64,000 nucleotides of DNA from Gracilaria vermiculophylla (taxonomy: Eukaryota > Rhodophyta > Florideophyceae > Gracilariales > Gracilariaceae): positions 1,177,710 through 1,241,709 of the forward strand of contig JAHNZQ020000079.1 in assembly GCA_019155205.2 (NCBI GenBank). Direction: 5' to 3'. Below, piece by piece: positions 54,235 to 64,000 of the stretch (positions are counted from its first letter, which is position 1; every line of letters begins with the position of its first letter). The translations under genes were made by a program, and so were the position numbers. Under the pieces are notes generated by a model. It worked only from the letters and a program-made list of their open reading frames with translations, made no database searches and was not told where the DNA came from.

Positions 54235-54322
54235 GAGACACGGGGGTAAGGGGGAAAAAGGGGAGAAAGGGGAAGGAGAGAGGGAGGATCCAGCGGAAGG
54301 ATCGTAAAAAGATGCTACCAAA

Positions 54323-54674
54323 TGTAACACAGGAGAGTTGGAAGAAGTCTGACCAGGCCCACGCTTTTCCCCGAGGTGGGTCTGGCTTTATTTTATATTG
54401 ATTCTTAAAACTAGACGTTAAGCGTCTTACATTCTACTTTATCTACTTGTACGTTCGTAGCGCACGGCGCTCTGTCGTCGTGCGCTTGAACTGTTAGATG
54501 CCTGCTTGAAGTGCTTGAAGCACACGACGCAATGTTGCGCAGTGGCTTGAACCAAGCGTCGTCCTGACAAACTGCAATGTTCTTGTGCGCCGCGTTGCGA
54601 CGTGCAGGGACAAGGCTTGCAGTTTGAAGCGCGACTCGCGTAAATCGCTAGGGTATAAGGCTGGGTTCGTTCCA
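54323..54674 (-). repeat. 5' LTR of G
   Basis: It matches 50440-50791. Just inside it, the minus strand reads TTTGGTAGCATC, so TGGTAGCATC three bases in is a candidate primer-binding site. Confidence 0.92.
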
Positions 54675-55090
54675 GTGCCCGCCCATTCCTATGGGATAAA
54701 TACGCCAGCAAACCGCAATGCACCGTACAGAACAGCAATGTCGCAGACCATCCGGGAGCAGCAAGCCCCACGGAAAATCTTCTGGTCATCAGCCTTTTGG
54801 GACTCGTTGACGGGTAACCTCCTATGCTGGGTCTGCCTATCTCCCCACGTTATGGCTTTAACGTGTCCCGATATGACGCCGCATCAAGGTGCAACTCAAC
54901 TTCAGGTTCAGAAATTACTCCAACAGGATAGGATACGGATATAAAAAGGACGAGGGCCGTACCCATCTGTAAGAGGAGCCAAACGACAATACCCTTCGCC
55001 GCCGCAGCGACATAATTTCCAAAGGGTCACTGTACCGGACTCGTAAGCGCTAAAGTACCAGGATAACTGACAGAAAGAGACCTAGAAACG
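54675..55090 (+). pseudogene. B2 gag, second part with knuckle
   Basis: The reading resumes after G. LCWVCLSPHVMALTCPDMTP parallels the B1 knuckle CRFCLSPYHLATVC, but the His of CX2CX4HX4C is displaced by one (PHV instead of YHL), so zinc binding is doubtful. Confidence 0.65.
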
Positions 55091-55159
55091 GTCAAGCATG
55101 AGACCATTCCCAACCCAATACCGAACGGCTGCGATACAGACCCCCAAGAACCTAGGACC

Positions 55160-58100
55160 GGAAAACACGAAGTTGTTGTCATGGGAGCATGGGACACCGA
55201 CCACGTGGAACCGATTGGCTTCATGCCACATGACAACTATAAAGTCTCTGCCACCCTTGGAGACTTCGCTCTACAAGACATACCCAGTATGGCCGTCCTG
55301 GACACAAGCGCCGGACCAAATCTGGTTGCCAAGAAGCTTTTACTAACTGGAATCTTTCAGGAGCCTCAATAAGTGTACCTTCAGAACTCTTTGATATGGG
55401 CCAACCATAGGCCAGTCTTTTCCATGGGAGCAGTTTATCTCCGTATAGCCGTGAGGAATTTGTCCTCCCGGACATAGATTATTGTCGTGAACCAACTGGC
55501 AACAGATTGTATCCTGGGTACCTCGTTCATTGACCGTCGTGCTGAGTTCATTTACCCCCAGATCGGCACAGTTCCTCTTCACAAAGACACCCGTATCGCC
55601 ACCATGTACCACGTGCCTCCACACAAGAAACCAAAAGGTAATAAAAAACAGACCCCTGCATGTAGTACGCCCAACAAAGTACGCTTTGATCACGACGTGG
55701 TGAGTCTACCATCACACAAAATAATTATAAAAGGTTTCCAGTGACCGACCCGGATTTTTGTCGTTGCTAAAATGACTCCGGCCTATTGGAACGTCACTTC
55801 CCCCTAGTGGCCAAGAAGATCGTGGAAAAGAACCGAAACGTATCGTTCAAGATGTTTCTCACAAACGTCAGTGAGCATATTGTAAATCTTTCAAAACAGA
55901 TCATTGTCAGCGGGGCGCTCCCCGCCTCAGGCGTATTATTTGCCGTTTCACCGCAAACGGTCGACAAGGACGAAGACAACAAGGAGGTGGGGCAGATACC
56001 CAATCCGCATATCAGAAGAATCAGATTACCGAATGGAACGAGAATGTCTACATTGGACTTGAAGAAGACGTCTTGCGACCCAAATTCGTTGACCTGTTGG
56101 ACCTATTTTTCGCCATAAGGTCTGTCTAGTTGGGTGGGTTCAAGGCTACAAAGGACCGCATTGAACTCACCCCGAGGGCTCAGCCACTCTATTAGGCTCC
56201 GCACCGCATGACATCAAAAGCACAAGAGGTAGACGTCTAAGAGGTTGGCCGCATGCTTACGAAACACATGATACAACCCGCCACCTCTGAATAGGCCAGC
56301 CCAGGGAAGTCGGTTCAGAGTAAAGAAAATACCCGCATGAGGCTTTTCGTGGAGTACAGGAAGCTTAATGCGTAAATGTGGAGGGATTCATATTAGATAC
56401 CTCAAAGGAAGAGTGCATTGACTGACTATGAGATTCCAGATTGTGTGCCACATTGAATGCAAATTGTGGCTTCTGGCAAGGGAAAATCTCAGAGAAGGAC
56501 AGGGGAAAAACACTTTTCTCGTCCCACGTGGGTCTCTACCGGTTGAGGTGGATTCCATTTGATTTGCGTATTGCACCCGCCACTGTCTGGATGGTGGTGG
56601 TCAATATGCTCTCGAGAGTAAAGTTGGAAACGGCGCTAGTGTACATCGACGATGTCATACTCTACTCCACTACCATGAGGCATAACCGCAACCATACGGA
56701 AACGGTCCTTGTTTTCCTTCAACAGGCGAGAGAAGCTCTGAACTTGAAAAAATGTATGTTATTTGACCAGAAGATGAAGTACTTGGGGCACGTTATAAGT
56801 CCCGGGAGATTGAAAGTCACCAAAAGAAACATCCGAGCGTTTTACGGAGTGAGCATCCCGGAAACGTAGACGGATATCTGTTCTATAATTGGCTCATGTA
56901 AGGTATATCGTCGATTCATGAAGGCATTTTCCAAGATTGCAGCTTTCCCGAATAGAGGATAACAGAAAAATAAACCGTAAACCTTCGATTACTAAATAAC
57001 AATGAGGTGCAGGATTTTCTCACCCTAAGAGCTGCGCTTCTCATCCAACCGTTGTTAGCCCCTTCATAGTCGGGTCATCCATACAAATTGGATACAGACG
57101 CCTCAGCCGTGCAGGTGGAATACTGCCTGACGCAGAAGCAAGATGAAGAAAGTAAATAGCCGATTGGATATTGGAGCAGGTCCCTCACTGCAGCGGAACA
57201 GAACTATTCCGGTACAGAAAAAGAATGTTATGTAGTAGTATGAGGCATGCTGATGCCCAGGACCTACCTGCATGGAGTTAAATTCACGCATCGGTCTGAC
57301 TATGACGGTTTGAGGTAAATGCTCGGCGTTGTGGATGCATCCGAACAACAGGTCCGATGGAGATCGGGATTGTCTGAGTTCGACTACGAAGTACAGTACC
57401 GACCGAGAATAAAGCACAATATAGCAGACGCAGTGACTGGCCTGCGGCCAGGTGGGTTGGAAGAAGAACCCATACAGGATGACATCCTGGGGTTCACGAT
57501 TATTTCAACGGGGAATGGTGAAGGCCATGCCGGTATGGAACTCAAAGGAGCCTTTCGGAATAAAGACGAAGATGTTGATGACACGATTATATCCGTGTTG
57601 AAAGTTTCTGATAAACTATGGGAGCCGATAATTATAGAGAGGTCCTTGTGGTTACAAGAGATCCACTGCTATTTGAAAGAATTGCTCCCATTGGTACTTC
57701 CAAAACGGACTCTGTTTGACTATGACCACAAAGAACATTTGGTGCGGAAATCTACTCTACATTTTTATAATTAGGAAAGTAGTTCTCGAGTCACTACGCC
57801 AAGGGGTATGACATCTGGCCTACGTTTCGGTGTTTTTTGGCCATCCCGATAGCTCTGAGTTGTTTCTAATTTTAAGGCGAAATTTCTACTCCCCCCTGTG
57901 GGTACATTTCTTTATACCTTTGTGGCTGACTGCTCGTAGGATTTAAAGACCAGAGTCGTGGTGCATGAGCACAGGAAGTATTTAAAATGTTTCCTGCTGT
58001 CGGCTCATTGGCGTTCATCGCAATTGAGCTACTGGAAAATTAACCGGAATATTGCAAACGGTATAAGCACGTGTTCGTGATCAACAAAAAGATTTCGAAG

Positions 58101-58740
58101 TTGACCAGAGCCGAAGTTTTAAAGAGAACAACTTTGAACTTTTTTGCCGAAGCATGATTGACCAACTGGGTACATCCGTATGGTGCGCCTCTATACGTCT
58201 CTACAAAGAACGGATTCACCGTGGCCCCAAAGTTCTTCAAGTCAGATTAAGTCCTGTTGGGTTCGGGGCCTTACTTCACGTCTGCGGAGCACCCCAGACT
58301 AATTGTCAATTGGAATGATTCAACGAAACCTTTGTGGCGAGCCTCCAATATTATGTAGCGGAATAGCATACCACTTCGGCGGACTTTGGTCAGCCATTAA
58401 CACAATCCTAGAATATACATGTACTAATGTTCAAAAGAACGACACTGTGCGAACTGGGGCCAACTCTTTAACCATACAGAAAAGTCGTTACTGACTGCCC
58501 GAGAAAACAACAGCCAACGATGACTCAAACAACGGTATGGCCAAAGCCTCTCGGAAACCTTTAAAGGTGCAACCGAAGGGATGAAAAATACTCACTAGCT
58601 GTACAATGCGTGCCACGACCAACAGGTGACTTGTGGAGTCCAATTGGAGCCCGGAAAATACGTTTACGTGGATGTACCTCGCGATAGTGTCAAACAAGTT
58701 CCTAAAGAGGACCAGGAAGAGCAGTTGTAAAATAAACTGA
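55160..58740 (+). pseudogene. B2 pol
   Basis: The protease segment (55225-55740) has VLDTSAGPNLVAKKL with a normal DTSAG and DCILGTSFIDRRAEF. RT (56441-56869) has LNANCGFWQGKISEKDRGKT, IAPATVW and ALVYIDDVILYS with its Asp pair. Then come YLGHVISPGRLKVT, RNase H pieces (YSGTEKECYVVV near 57210) and FDYEVQYRPRIKHNIADAV. The integrase is poor: FNETFVASLQYYVAE (58315-58360) matches the last catalytic helix. The tail is LEPGKYVYVDVPRD (58640). More than ten stops and several frameshifts separate these pieces. Confidence 0.75.
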
Positions 58741-59009
58741 GTGGTTCAATGATATTGCCGATTTAGGTTGGCCTACTAATGGTTATCCTATGTGACAGAG
58801 CCACCGTAACCATCACAAAAGGAAATCTTGCCGAAAAAGTTTTAGCTGACCAAGTATCAAAGGCTCCTCTTCCTCTAGTGGTGGCCGGCGCATCATAAAA
58901 CCAGTCGGCGGAAGCCGACGACACTCAAGACCCTTCAACATAAGTATACCGATTTGAAAACAATACCAGCCCCCTACCGAAGCTATAAAATGTCACGCGG
59001 TCGTGGAAC

Positions 59010-59140
59010 CCATTGAAGGTCATAAATATACTAGCGATAGGATACCTTCTCGCATATGTTGGTACGGATATGAGGCCACTTAGGATGCTTTGGAACCCCC
59101 GTGGCGTATCCGATGCAACTTTCTCCTCAGGTCTTGGTGC
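59010..59140 (+). pseudogene. B2 chromodomain remnant
   Basis: RICWYGYEAT, a stop (TAG), then DALEPPWRIRCNFLLRSW parallels the Gypsy-1 chromodomain (RYRYNSKDDT, stop, EPPEHIPENFLRRY). A Lys/Glu-rich stretch follows to about 59370. Confidence 0.6.
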
Positions 59141-59826
59141 CAACCTGATAAATACCCACCTGTTGAAGCATTTGGCGACCCTGTGAAATAACCACGCTGA
59201 GAAGGTGGAAACGGAAATTTTTCGCGCACCAGACCGAACAAGAAACAAAAAAGACAGTGAGAAAAAAAGACAATGAAGAAAATGAAAAAGAGGAAAGAAA
59301 GACTGCGAAAAAATAGAAGAGGGTAAAGAGGAGGAGAAGAGAAGACGAATTAGCTTTACTCGAGAAAGAAGAACAGGAAGATAATACTCGGTTACGAAAC
59401 TATCAGCCTTGGCGAGGAGTCTTACTCCATGACCATTGAGCCACCAACCCATTGATAGGAAGCTCACTCAAATTGCGAGTGTGAGAAAGCAATCCAGGGG
59501 AGGTAGAAGCGAAGATCCCACGGACTCCAAGCTGTGATGGAAAGCATACATGTCTGCCTGATAGTTGAAGAGACAAAAAGGTGTTAGCGCTGCGATATGA
59601 CGCTGCCAAGCGGCGCCAGTTGGAGCGTTTGCGTATCCGAAAGAGACCCAGTTAGAAATAGAAGCGCCGAAAGTTGTCTAAGCATCCGAATGGATCGCGC
59701 TGTAGGCGGTGCGCAGAACCCTTGGTTTATCGATTCCCTCCAAGCACATAAGGATATGTATATGTTAAGTGACAATGTGGTGTGACCGGTGCTGAAAGAG
59801 GTCCCACGCGTCCCTCATGGCTGTGT

Positions 59827-60339
59827 TCATACAGGCCATTGGGCCAGTCGGGAAAGAGTATTCGTTTGTGTATCAATCGCGACAACCACATCCACAATTC
59901 GAGAATGGTTGAAATACTGTAAACAACCCTGATGAAGGCGACGCAGTGCTTCGTCATTAGCGAATTGGGAGGGTACTTCTCGAAAGGTAGAAGGTGGAAT
60001 AACCACCTCAGTCGCAATTGGAGGGCCCGTGTGACGCCCGAAAGAGGTGATGGGAACGCCATGTCTCTTGGATAAAGCCAGATAAGTGCGAAGAACCGAA
60101 CCGATTTTTGGAGGCACGCTTGTACGTGGCATGAAGACTATGGGTATCGAAGCCGGTACCGACGGGGACTCGCCGACTTTCTTACACGAAAGCATTTCTT
60201 GGACTTCGACCACGGACGTGTCATCATCGTCACTGTCAACCAAAGGGCAGCAAACGTGAAGCTCCATTTCAGGAGCAACCCAAAGGATACTTTGATTCCC
60301 TACGGCCCTCTGTAGTGGATGAGAATCATCCACTTCCAA
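59827..60339 (-). pseudogene. Antisense accessory ORF of B2, C-terminal part
   Basis: This is a 170-codon minus frame of unknown protein. It contains VDSDDDDTSVVEVQEML (60231-60190 region), matched by DDDAFVVEV in B1, and PPKIGSVLRTYLALSKRHGVP, matched by a PPKSG segment there. It then has RLHQGCLQYFNHSRIVDVV. The acidic block sits about 1.1 kb beyond the pol chromodomain, as in B1, and 0.75 kb beyond it in Gypsy-1. The N-terminal part, homologous to the TFEVL region, is missing, apparently cut by the neighbouring element H. Confidence 0.6.
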
Positions 60340-60625
60340 AGAAATAGATAGTTACCCGCGATTAGGTGGAGCATTGTGCAGCAGCCACGACATAGGTAGC
60401 GCTGCTTGATTAGCTGGCAGTTAGCTCAGATTGGCGTTTCCCGATTCGGGCACAGCGGCGTCTACTTAAGCCGCCGGTGCGCAGCCCTTCCGTAAACCTC
60501 GAGGGCATCGAACTCAACAGCACACACAAAACTCTCACCGTCAGCCTGCGCGTTCCTCCAAACTGCGCACAGTGCTCACTGTCGATACCGGTTGTATCGC
60601 GTTCATTACCACGTTCGATCATCGA
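60340..60625 (+). other. Leader, possibly LTR end, of element H
   Basis: This GC-richer stretch lies upstream of the H start codon. TGTGCAGCAGCCACG near 60375 could open a short LTR, but the matching 3' LTR is outside the window, so no boundary can be proved. Confidence 0.35.
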
Positions 60626-63600
60626 ATGGCTTCCACATCAACTACGCTCTCACCCGTAATGATGCATGCCGAAAGTTCTGCTGATAAGCAGGACTACATT
60701 CTTCAACCCCCATCTTCCGTTTCTTTTTCAGTTAGCCACCCCAAGCTGACATCAACGACTCCGAAGGCCATCAGAGTTTTTCTTCAACAGTACGATCAAT
60801 ATGCCAAGGAAGTTAAAGCACGAGCGCTTCAACTGGCTGTTGTAGACTCCACCACGACCGAACCGGTCCGTCCCGTCAACCTGTCCTACTGTGTGGACCC
60901 TGAATGGCTAGAGTCCTCCATTGAACTGGAATACATCCCAGGTGTTAAAAGCACGGACGAACTCACGGACGAGAAACTCCGGGCAAATCTTGATTCAGGA
61001 GCCGAAGAGGAAAAGGACATGATGACCATCGCCCACATCGACAATATCATCAAACGAGAAGTCCATATGGACATGACAGATACCTTATCTCGCTCACGCA
61101 TGAAAAGTTTGTTCACGTCATATCTCTCCGCTCTGAGACGCAACGGACTATCTTGGATCATGAAGGAGCATCCGAAACTTGCGGTGAAGCACTTAGTTTC
61201 CGCAGTTAAACCACGATCTTTACAACAACGGCTTCTAACGGATCTTGAACTAGCATATTCTTCTCACAACAACAACGTGAAGGAATTCATGAACCACGCC
61301 ATGACTGTTGCCGAAGCTTTTCAGATCATAGAAAATGGCCCGCTTTCAACATCGCGACACTCGAATTCGCGTTCAGGTCCGTCAGGTGGAGAGACGAGAT
61401 CCACGAAAGAAAACAAAAGAAGCTCTGCAGCATCTGCGTCGTCCGCACGCTCCTCTCGCAAAGATTCAGCACGACCACCTCCGTTCTGTCGGCACCCTCC
61501 TTGCGCAAAGAATGAAGAACGGCATTGGATTGACGACTGCGAGAAATGCACGGATGCCGAGAAGGATACTTTGAAGGCTGAAATACGAGCCAGGATTGCC
61601 GCCAGAAAAGCCGCAGATGTTCCATCGAAGAGCACTAGATCACAGAAAGCCAACACAAATCAGGCCAGGGATAAAAGTGTAGGCCGTCTACGGCCACCAG
61701 TGCAAGGCTCAAGCGCCAGCTGTTCTATCACTGTATCAGATGGGATTAGCTCCATGGAATCCAGTGGCCGATGTGACGACGGAAGCGATGACAGCATCGC
61801 GTCTCCCAAACTCGCGGAATCCGCTGCTATCAAAGGCATTGGAAAGATCGCAGCTATCAATACTGTCAAACTTTCAGTCGCGCTGAAAAAAGATAGGCAA
61901 GACGCCGCCGAACAATTTTCTTTCTCTCGCTTTTGGACTGTGCCACGCACCATCTTACATCTGGCATCCAGAAATCTCGCACTCCACAACATCTCATTTT
62001 TGGTGGCAGACGATGATCTAGCCTGCGAAGTGCTCTTAATCGGCAGACCAGTGCTCGAACACCTTCGAGTCGATACCAATGCGCTTCTGGACAACAACAG
62101 GTTCGCTTTGAACGGCTCGGACTGCTCTGTCGTAGGCAACCCTACCTCTACTGCTAGTGGGGGATACGTCAGCCGACTGATGATCGCCCGTCTAAACGGA
62201 GAAACCTCCGGCGAGCACGCACAGATCGACCACAATAGACCACGAGTGAACTACAACTCAGCTCGTCAGGACGAAGACCCGTTTCCAGACCCGGCATTAT
62301 TCGATTCTGTAGACAGCTACCAACACGAAGATATTCGCGCTGCCGTAAATGGAATGCTACAAATAGCCGCAGACAACGGAATGGCTCCCAAGGACTCGGA
62401 ACATCTGAGACAACTGGTCGACGAGCACATCGATATTTTCAGAACTTTACTTTCATCCGGACCTGCAGCCAAAGTCACGCCCTTGAAAATCACGCTAACT
62501 GCAGATGCTCGCCCTATTCGTGTCCGCCTGCGCAAGTATTCACAGGACCAGCGAAACGTCTTGGCCAAATTCGTCTCTGAGCTCGTTCGTACTGGCATGG
62601 TGTATCCGAATCCATCCTCTCCATGGGCCTCTGCCCCGCTTATCGTGCCGAAACCAGGGCCTGCACGATTTCGATTCACAGTCGACCTACGCCCAGTCAA
62701 CCAGTTTACGGTGCGGCACCAGTTTCCTATGCCCAACATTGAGCAGGAGCTCCTAAAACTCGCGAAGTCGCGCTTTTTTGCTACCTTTGATCTCTCTCAC
62801 GGGTACTGGCAGTTTCCGCTTCATAAGGACTCACAGAAACTTCAGTCACTCATCACGCCAGATGGCGTATTCTCTCCAACTCGAGTTATTTATGGCACAA
62901 CCAACGCCACCACACATCTTCAGTCGGTACTCGCTTCTATTTTCCCGAAGGAACTTTTGCAGCAGTTATTGTACTGGCTAGACGACATCCTTTTACATAG
63001 TTTAACTGTCGAAGGCCTACTCAACGCGATTCGCACTCTGTTTCAAACATGCGCACGGTACTGCATTCGTCTACACCCGAAGAAATGCATTCTGTTTGCG
63101 AAGTCCATTCGCTGGTGTGGAAGAATCGTATCAGCAGCCGGCGTGGGCCACGAACCTCGACACCTTGAAGAACTCATTAATATGGAACCGCCCATAACCG
63201 GAGCACATCTGCAGCAATTCATCTGTGCCATGCAATGGGATAAGACTGGCATTCCCAACTTCCCCAACATCATTGAATGCTTGCATGTGTGCATGGAACG
63301 AGTCTACGAAGCCGCCGGGAAGCGCACCAAACGCGCCGTATCGTCCGTACAGCTGGCCACCTTGGACTGGGATAAACAAGAGCTGGAAAGTTTCCAGAAT
63401 TGCAAACAAGCTCTGGTGGACTGGGTCACACTCGCACATCGCGATGAAGATCAGAGGTTGTGCATCTACACCGACGATTCAGATACAAACTGGGCAAGCA
63501 TTGTCACACAGGTTCCCCATGAAGATCTTCCCAAACCGCACAAAGATCAACGACACAGTCCTCTTGCATTCTGTTCGGGGCGTTTTAACGCAACACAACT

Positions 63601-63988
63601 TGGCTGGTCTACTTTGGAAAAAGAGGGATCTGCAATCATGGCCACAGTCGAGCGCATGCATTGGCTGGTAGCCACGGCCGCTGGTTTCGATCTCGTCACG
63701 GATCACAACAACCTCATCTTCCTCTTCGATCCACTATCTTTAATCCCGGATCTTAGCCATTCATCCACAAGGAAGGTCTTGCGATGGGCAGTTCGATTGA
63801 ATTCCTACTGGTACACCTGCTTCGACATTAGTGGCTTTGACAACGTCTGGGCGGACATGCCAACACGCTGGACCGCACCAACAACAGTCCGCCGTCTAAT
63901 CAACATTGCAGTCTTACCATCCACTAATTCCGAAGAGTTCTGTTGGCCAACGGCGAACGAAATCGCTCAGCACCACACACAAAAATGA
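60626..63988 (+). CDS. H: gypsy gag-protease-RT-RNase H polyprotein, intact
   Basis: All 1120 codons are open from ATG 60626 (an open run of 18 codons precedes it). Gag spans about residues 1-280. A zinc-binding motif CX4CX6HX4C starts at Cys288. The protease-like domain has CDDGSDDSIASP with DDG at 384-386 instead of DTG, then VPRTILHLASRNLALHN and LLIGRPVLEHL. RT spans about 630-860: FTVDLRPVNQFTV, FATFDLSHGYWQFPL and WLDDILLHS (Asp pair 786-787). RNase H follows: YTDDSDTNWA (about 950), STLEKEGSAI and VTDHNNLIFLF. The frame ends with TGA 63986 just where integrase should begin. The style resembles gypsy elements I know from oomycetes. It is the best-preserved gene in the window. Confidence 0.9.
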   Translation: MASTSTTLSPVMMHAESSADKQDYILQPPSSVSFSVSHPKLTSTTPKAIRVFLQQYDQYAKEVKARALQLAVVDSTTTEPVRPVNLSYCVDPEWLESSIELEYIPGVKSTDELTDEKLRANLDSGAEEEKDMMTIAHIDNIIKREVHMDMTDTLSRSRMKSLFTSYLSALRRNGLSWIMKEHPKLAVKHLVSAVKPRSLQQRLLTDLELAYSSHNNNVKEFMNHAMTVAEAFQIIENGPLSTSRHSNSRSGPSGGETRSTKENKRSSAASASSARSSRKDSARPPPFCRHPPCAKNEERHWIDDCEKCTDAEKDTLKAEIRARIAARKAADVPSKSTRSQKANTNQARDKSVGRLRPPVQGSSASCSITVSDGISSMESSGRCDDGSDDSIASPKLAESAAIKGIGKIAAINTVKLSVALKKDRQDAAEQFSFSRFWTVPRTILHLASRNLALHNISFLVADDDLACEVLLIGRPVLEHLRVDTNALLDNNRFALNGSDCSVVGNPTSTASGGYVSRLMIARLNGETSGEHAQIDHNRPRVNYNSARQDEDPFPDPALFDSVDSYQHEDIRAAVNGMLQIAADNGMAPKDSEHLRQLVDEHIDIFRTLLSSGPAAKVTPLKITLTADARPIRVRLRKYSQDQRNVLAKFVSELVRTGMVYPNPSSPWASAPLIVPKPGPARFRFTVDLRPVNQFTVRHQFPMPNIEQELLKLAKSRFFATFDLSHGYWQFPLHKDSQKLQSLITPDGVFSPTRVIYGTTNATTHLQSVLASIFPKELLQQLLYWLDDILLHSLTVEGLLNAIRTLFQTCARYCIRLHPKKCILFAKSIRWCGRIVSAAGVGHEPRHLEELINMEPPITGAHLQQFICAMQWDKTGIPNFPNIIECLHVCMERVYEAAGKRTKRAVSSVQLATLDWDKQELESFQNCKQALVDWVTLAHRDEDQRLCIYTDDSDTNWASIVTQVPHEDLPKPHKDQRHSPLAFCSGRFNATQLGWSTLEKEGSAIMATVERMHWLVATAAGFDLVTDHNNLIFLFDPLSLIPDLSHSSTRKVLRWAVRLNSYWYTCFDISGFDNVWADMPTRWTAPTTVRRLINIAVLPSTNSEEFCWPTANEIAQHHTQK

Positions 63989-64000
63989 TAGCGAGCGCCC

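Larger units (their letters stand above)
50440..54674 (-). mobile_element. G: young chromovirus-like Ty3/gypsy element with assembly gap
   Basis: The LTRs are 352 bp each (50440-50791 and 54323-54674) and differ at about 14 positions. Flanks are a perfect GTGCC duplication (50435-50439 and 54675-54679). The polyprotein is on the minus strand. The 100 N at 52655-52754 replaces an unknown length that should hold protease and RT. It interrupts the gag of B2. Four-percent LTR divergence makes it the younger of the two dated elements. Confidence 0.93.
48780..60340 (+). mobile_element. B2: chromovirus-like Ty3/gypsy element, split by element G
   Basis: The order on the plus strand is gag (48780-50310 and 54675-55090), protease (55225-55740), RT (56440-56870), RNase H (57070-57420), integrase (57790-58490), pol tail (58620-58740), chromodomain (59010-59140) and antisense ORF (60339-59827, minus). 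Element G inserted in gag with a GTGCC duplication. It matches B1 segment by segment and Gypsy-1 more distantly. Stops and frameshifts are frequent, and the LTRs were not identified. Confidence 0.78.

Noticed and set aside
61321..62235. Minus-strand ORFs inside H as another antisense gene
   Set aside because: They lie over dense conserved polyprotein domains and have no counterpart in the other elements, unlike the antisense frame of Gypsy-1.
1..64000. tRNA, rRNA or host protein-coding genes
   Set aside because: No cloverleaf, rRNA-like block or non-transposon protein motif was recognised by eye. A covariance-model scan could still find a tRNA-derived SINE head.

Overview
The window is a eukaryotic transposable-element graveyard. 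I find no convincing host gene, no rRNA or tRNA gene and no prokaryotic signal. Nearly every recognisable coding stretch belongs to a transposon: Tc1/mariner and pogo-like DNA transposons, a LINE, a Ty1/copia element and at least four Ty3/gypsy elements, mostly broken by stops, frameshifts, nested insertions and one 100-base assembly gap. The intact polyprotein at the right end has the DDG protease motif, LDD reverse-transcriptase motif and RNase H style that I associate with oomycete gypsy elements. An oomycete or related stramenopile is therefore my best guess for the host, but it is inference from element style only.

Layout. 1-843: Tc1 copy (minus). About 905-3895: LINE (minus) with octanucleotide arrays. 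3898-5829: pogo-like transposase. 5985-7631: two stacked Tc1 copies. 7853-9451: two solo LTRs of one gypsy family in opposite orientation. About 11430-32800: an old minus-strand chromovirus-like gypsy (here B1), split by a plus-strand relative (Gypsy-1, 12524-23527), whose 5' LTR is itself split by a foreign solo LTR. 33061-33555: solo LTR. 35060-47693: a stack of Tc1-like elements carrying a copia element, a GC-rich insert, a retroposon-like repeat and another solo LTR. About 48780-60340: a second copy of the B family (B2, plus), split by a younger chromovirus (G, 50440-54674, minus). 60626-63988: a long intact gag-RT-RNase H ORF (H).

Most interesting: Gypsy-1, B1 and B2 each carry, between the integrase/chromodomain end and the 3' LTR, a protein-coding frame on the strand opposite to pol. 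Short motifs of this frame recur in the same order at equivalent places in separate, diverged copies. This suggests a conserved antisense accessory protein in this chromovirus lineage. Precedent exists for antisense ORFs in some plant Tat-lineage gypsy elements. I do not recognise this protein.

Insertion order can be read from target-site duplications: CTCTC around Gypsy-1, CAGTG around the LTR inside it, ACTTA and ATTGC around two solo LTRs, GTGCC around G, GGCTC/GACTC around copia, and TA around the Tc1 elements.
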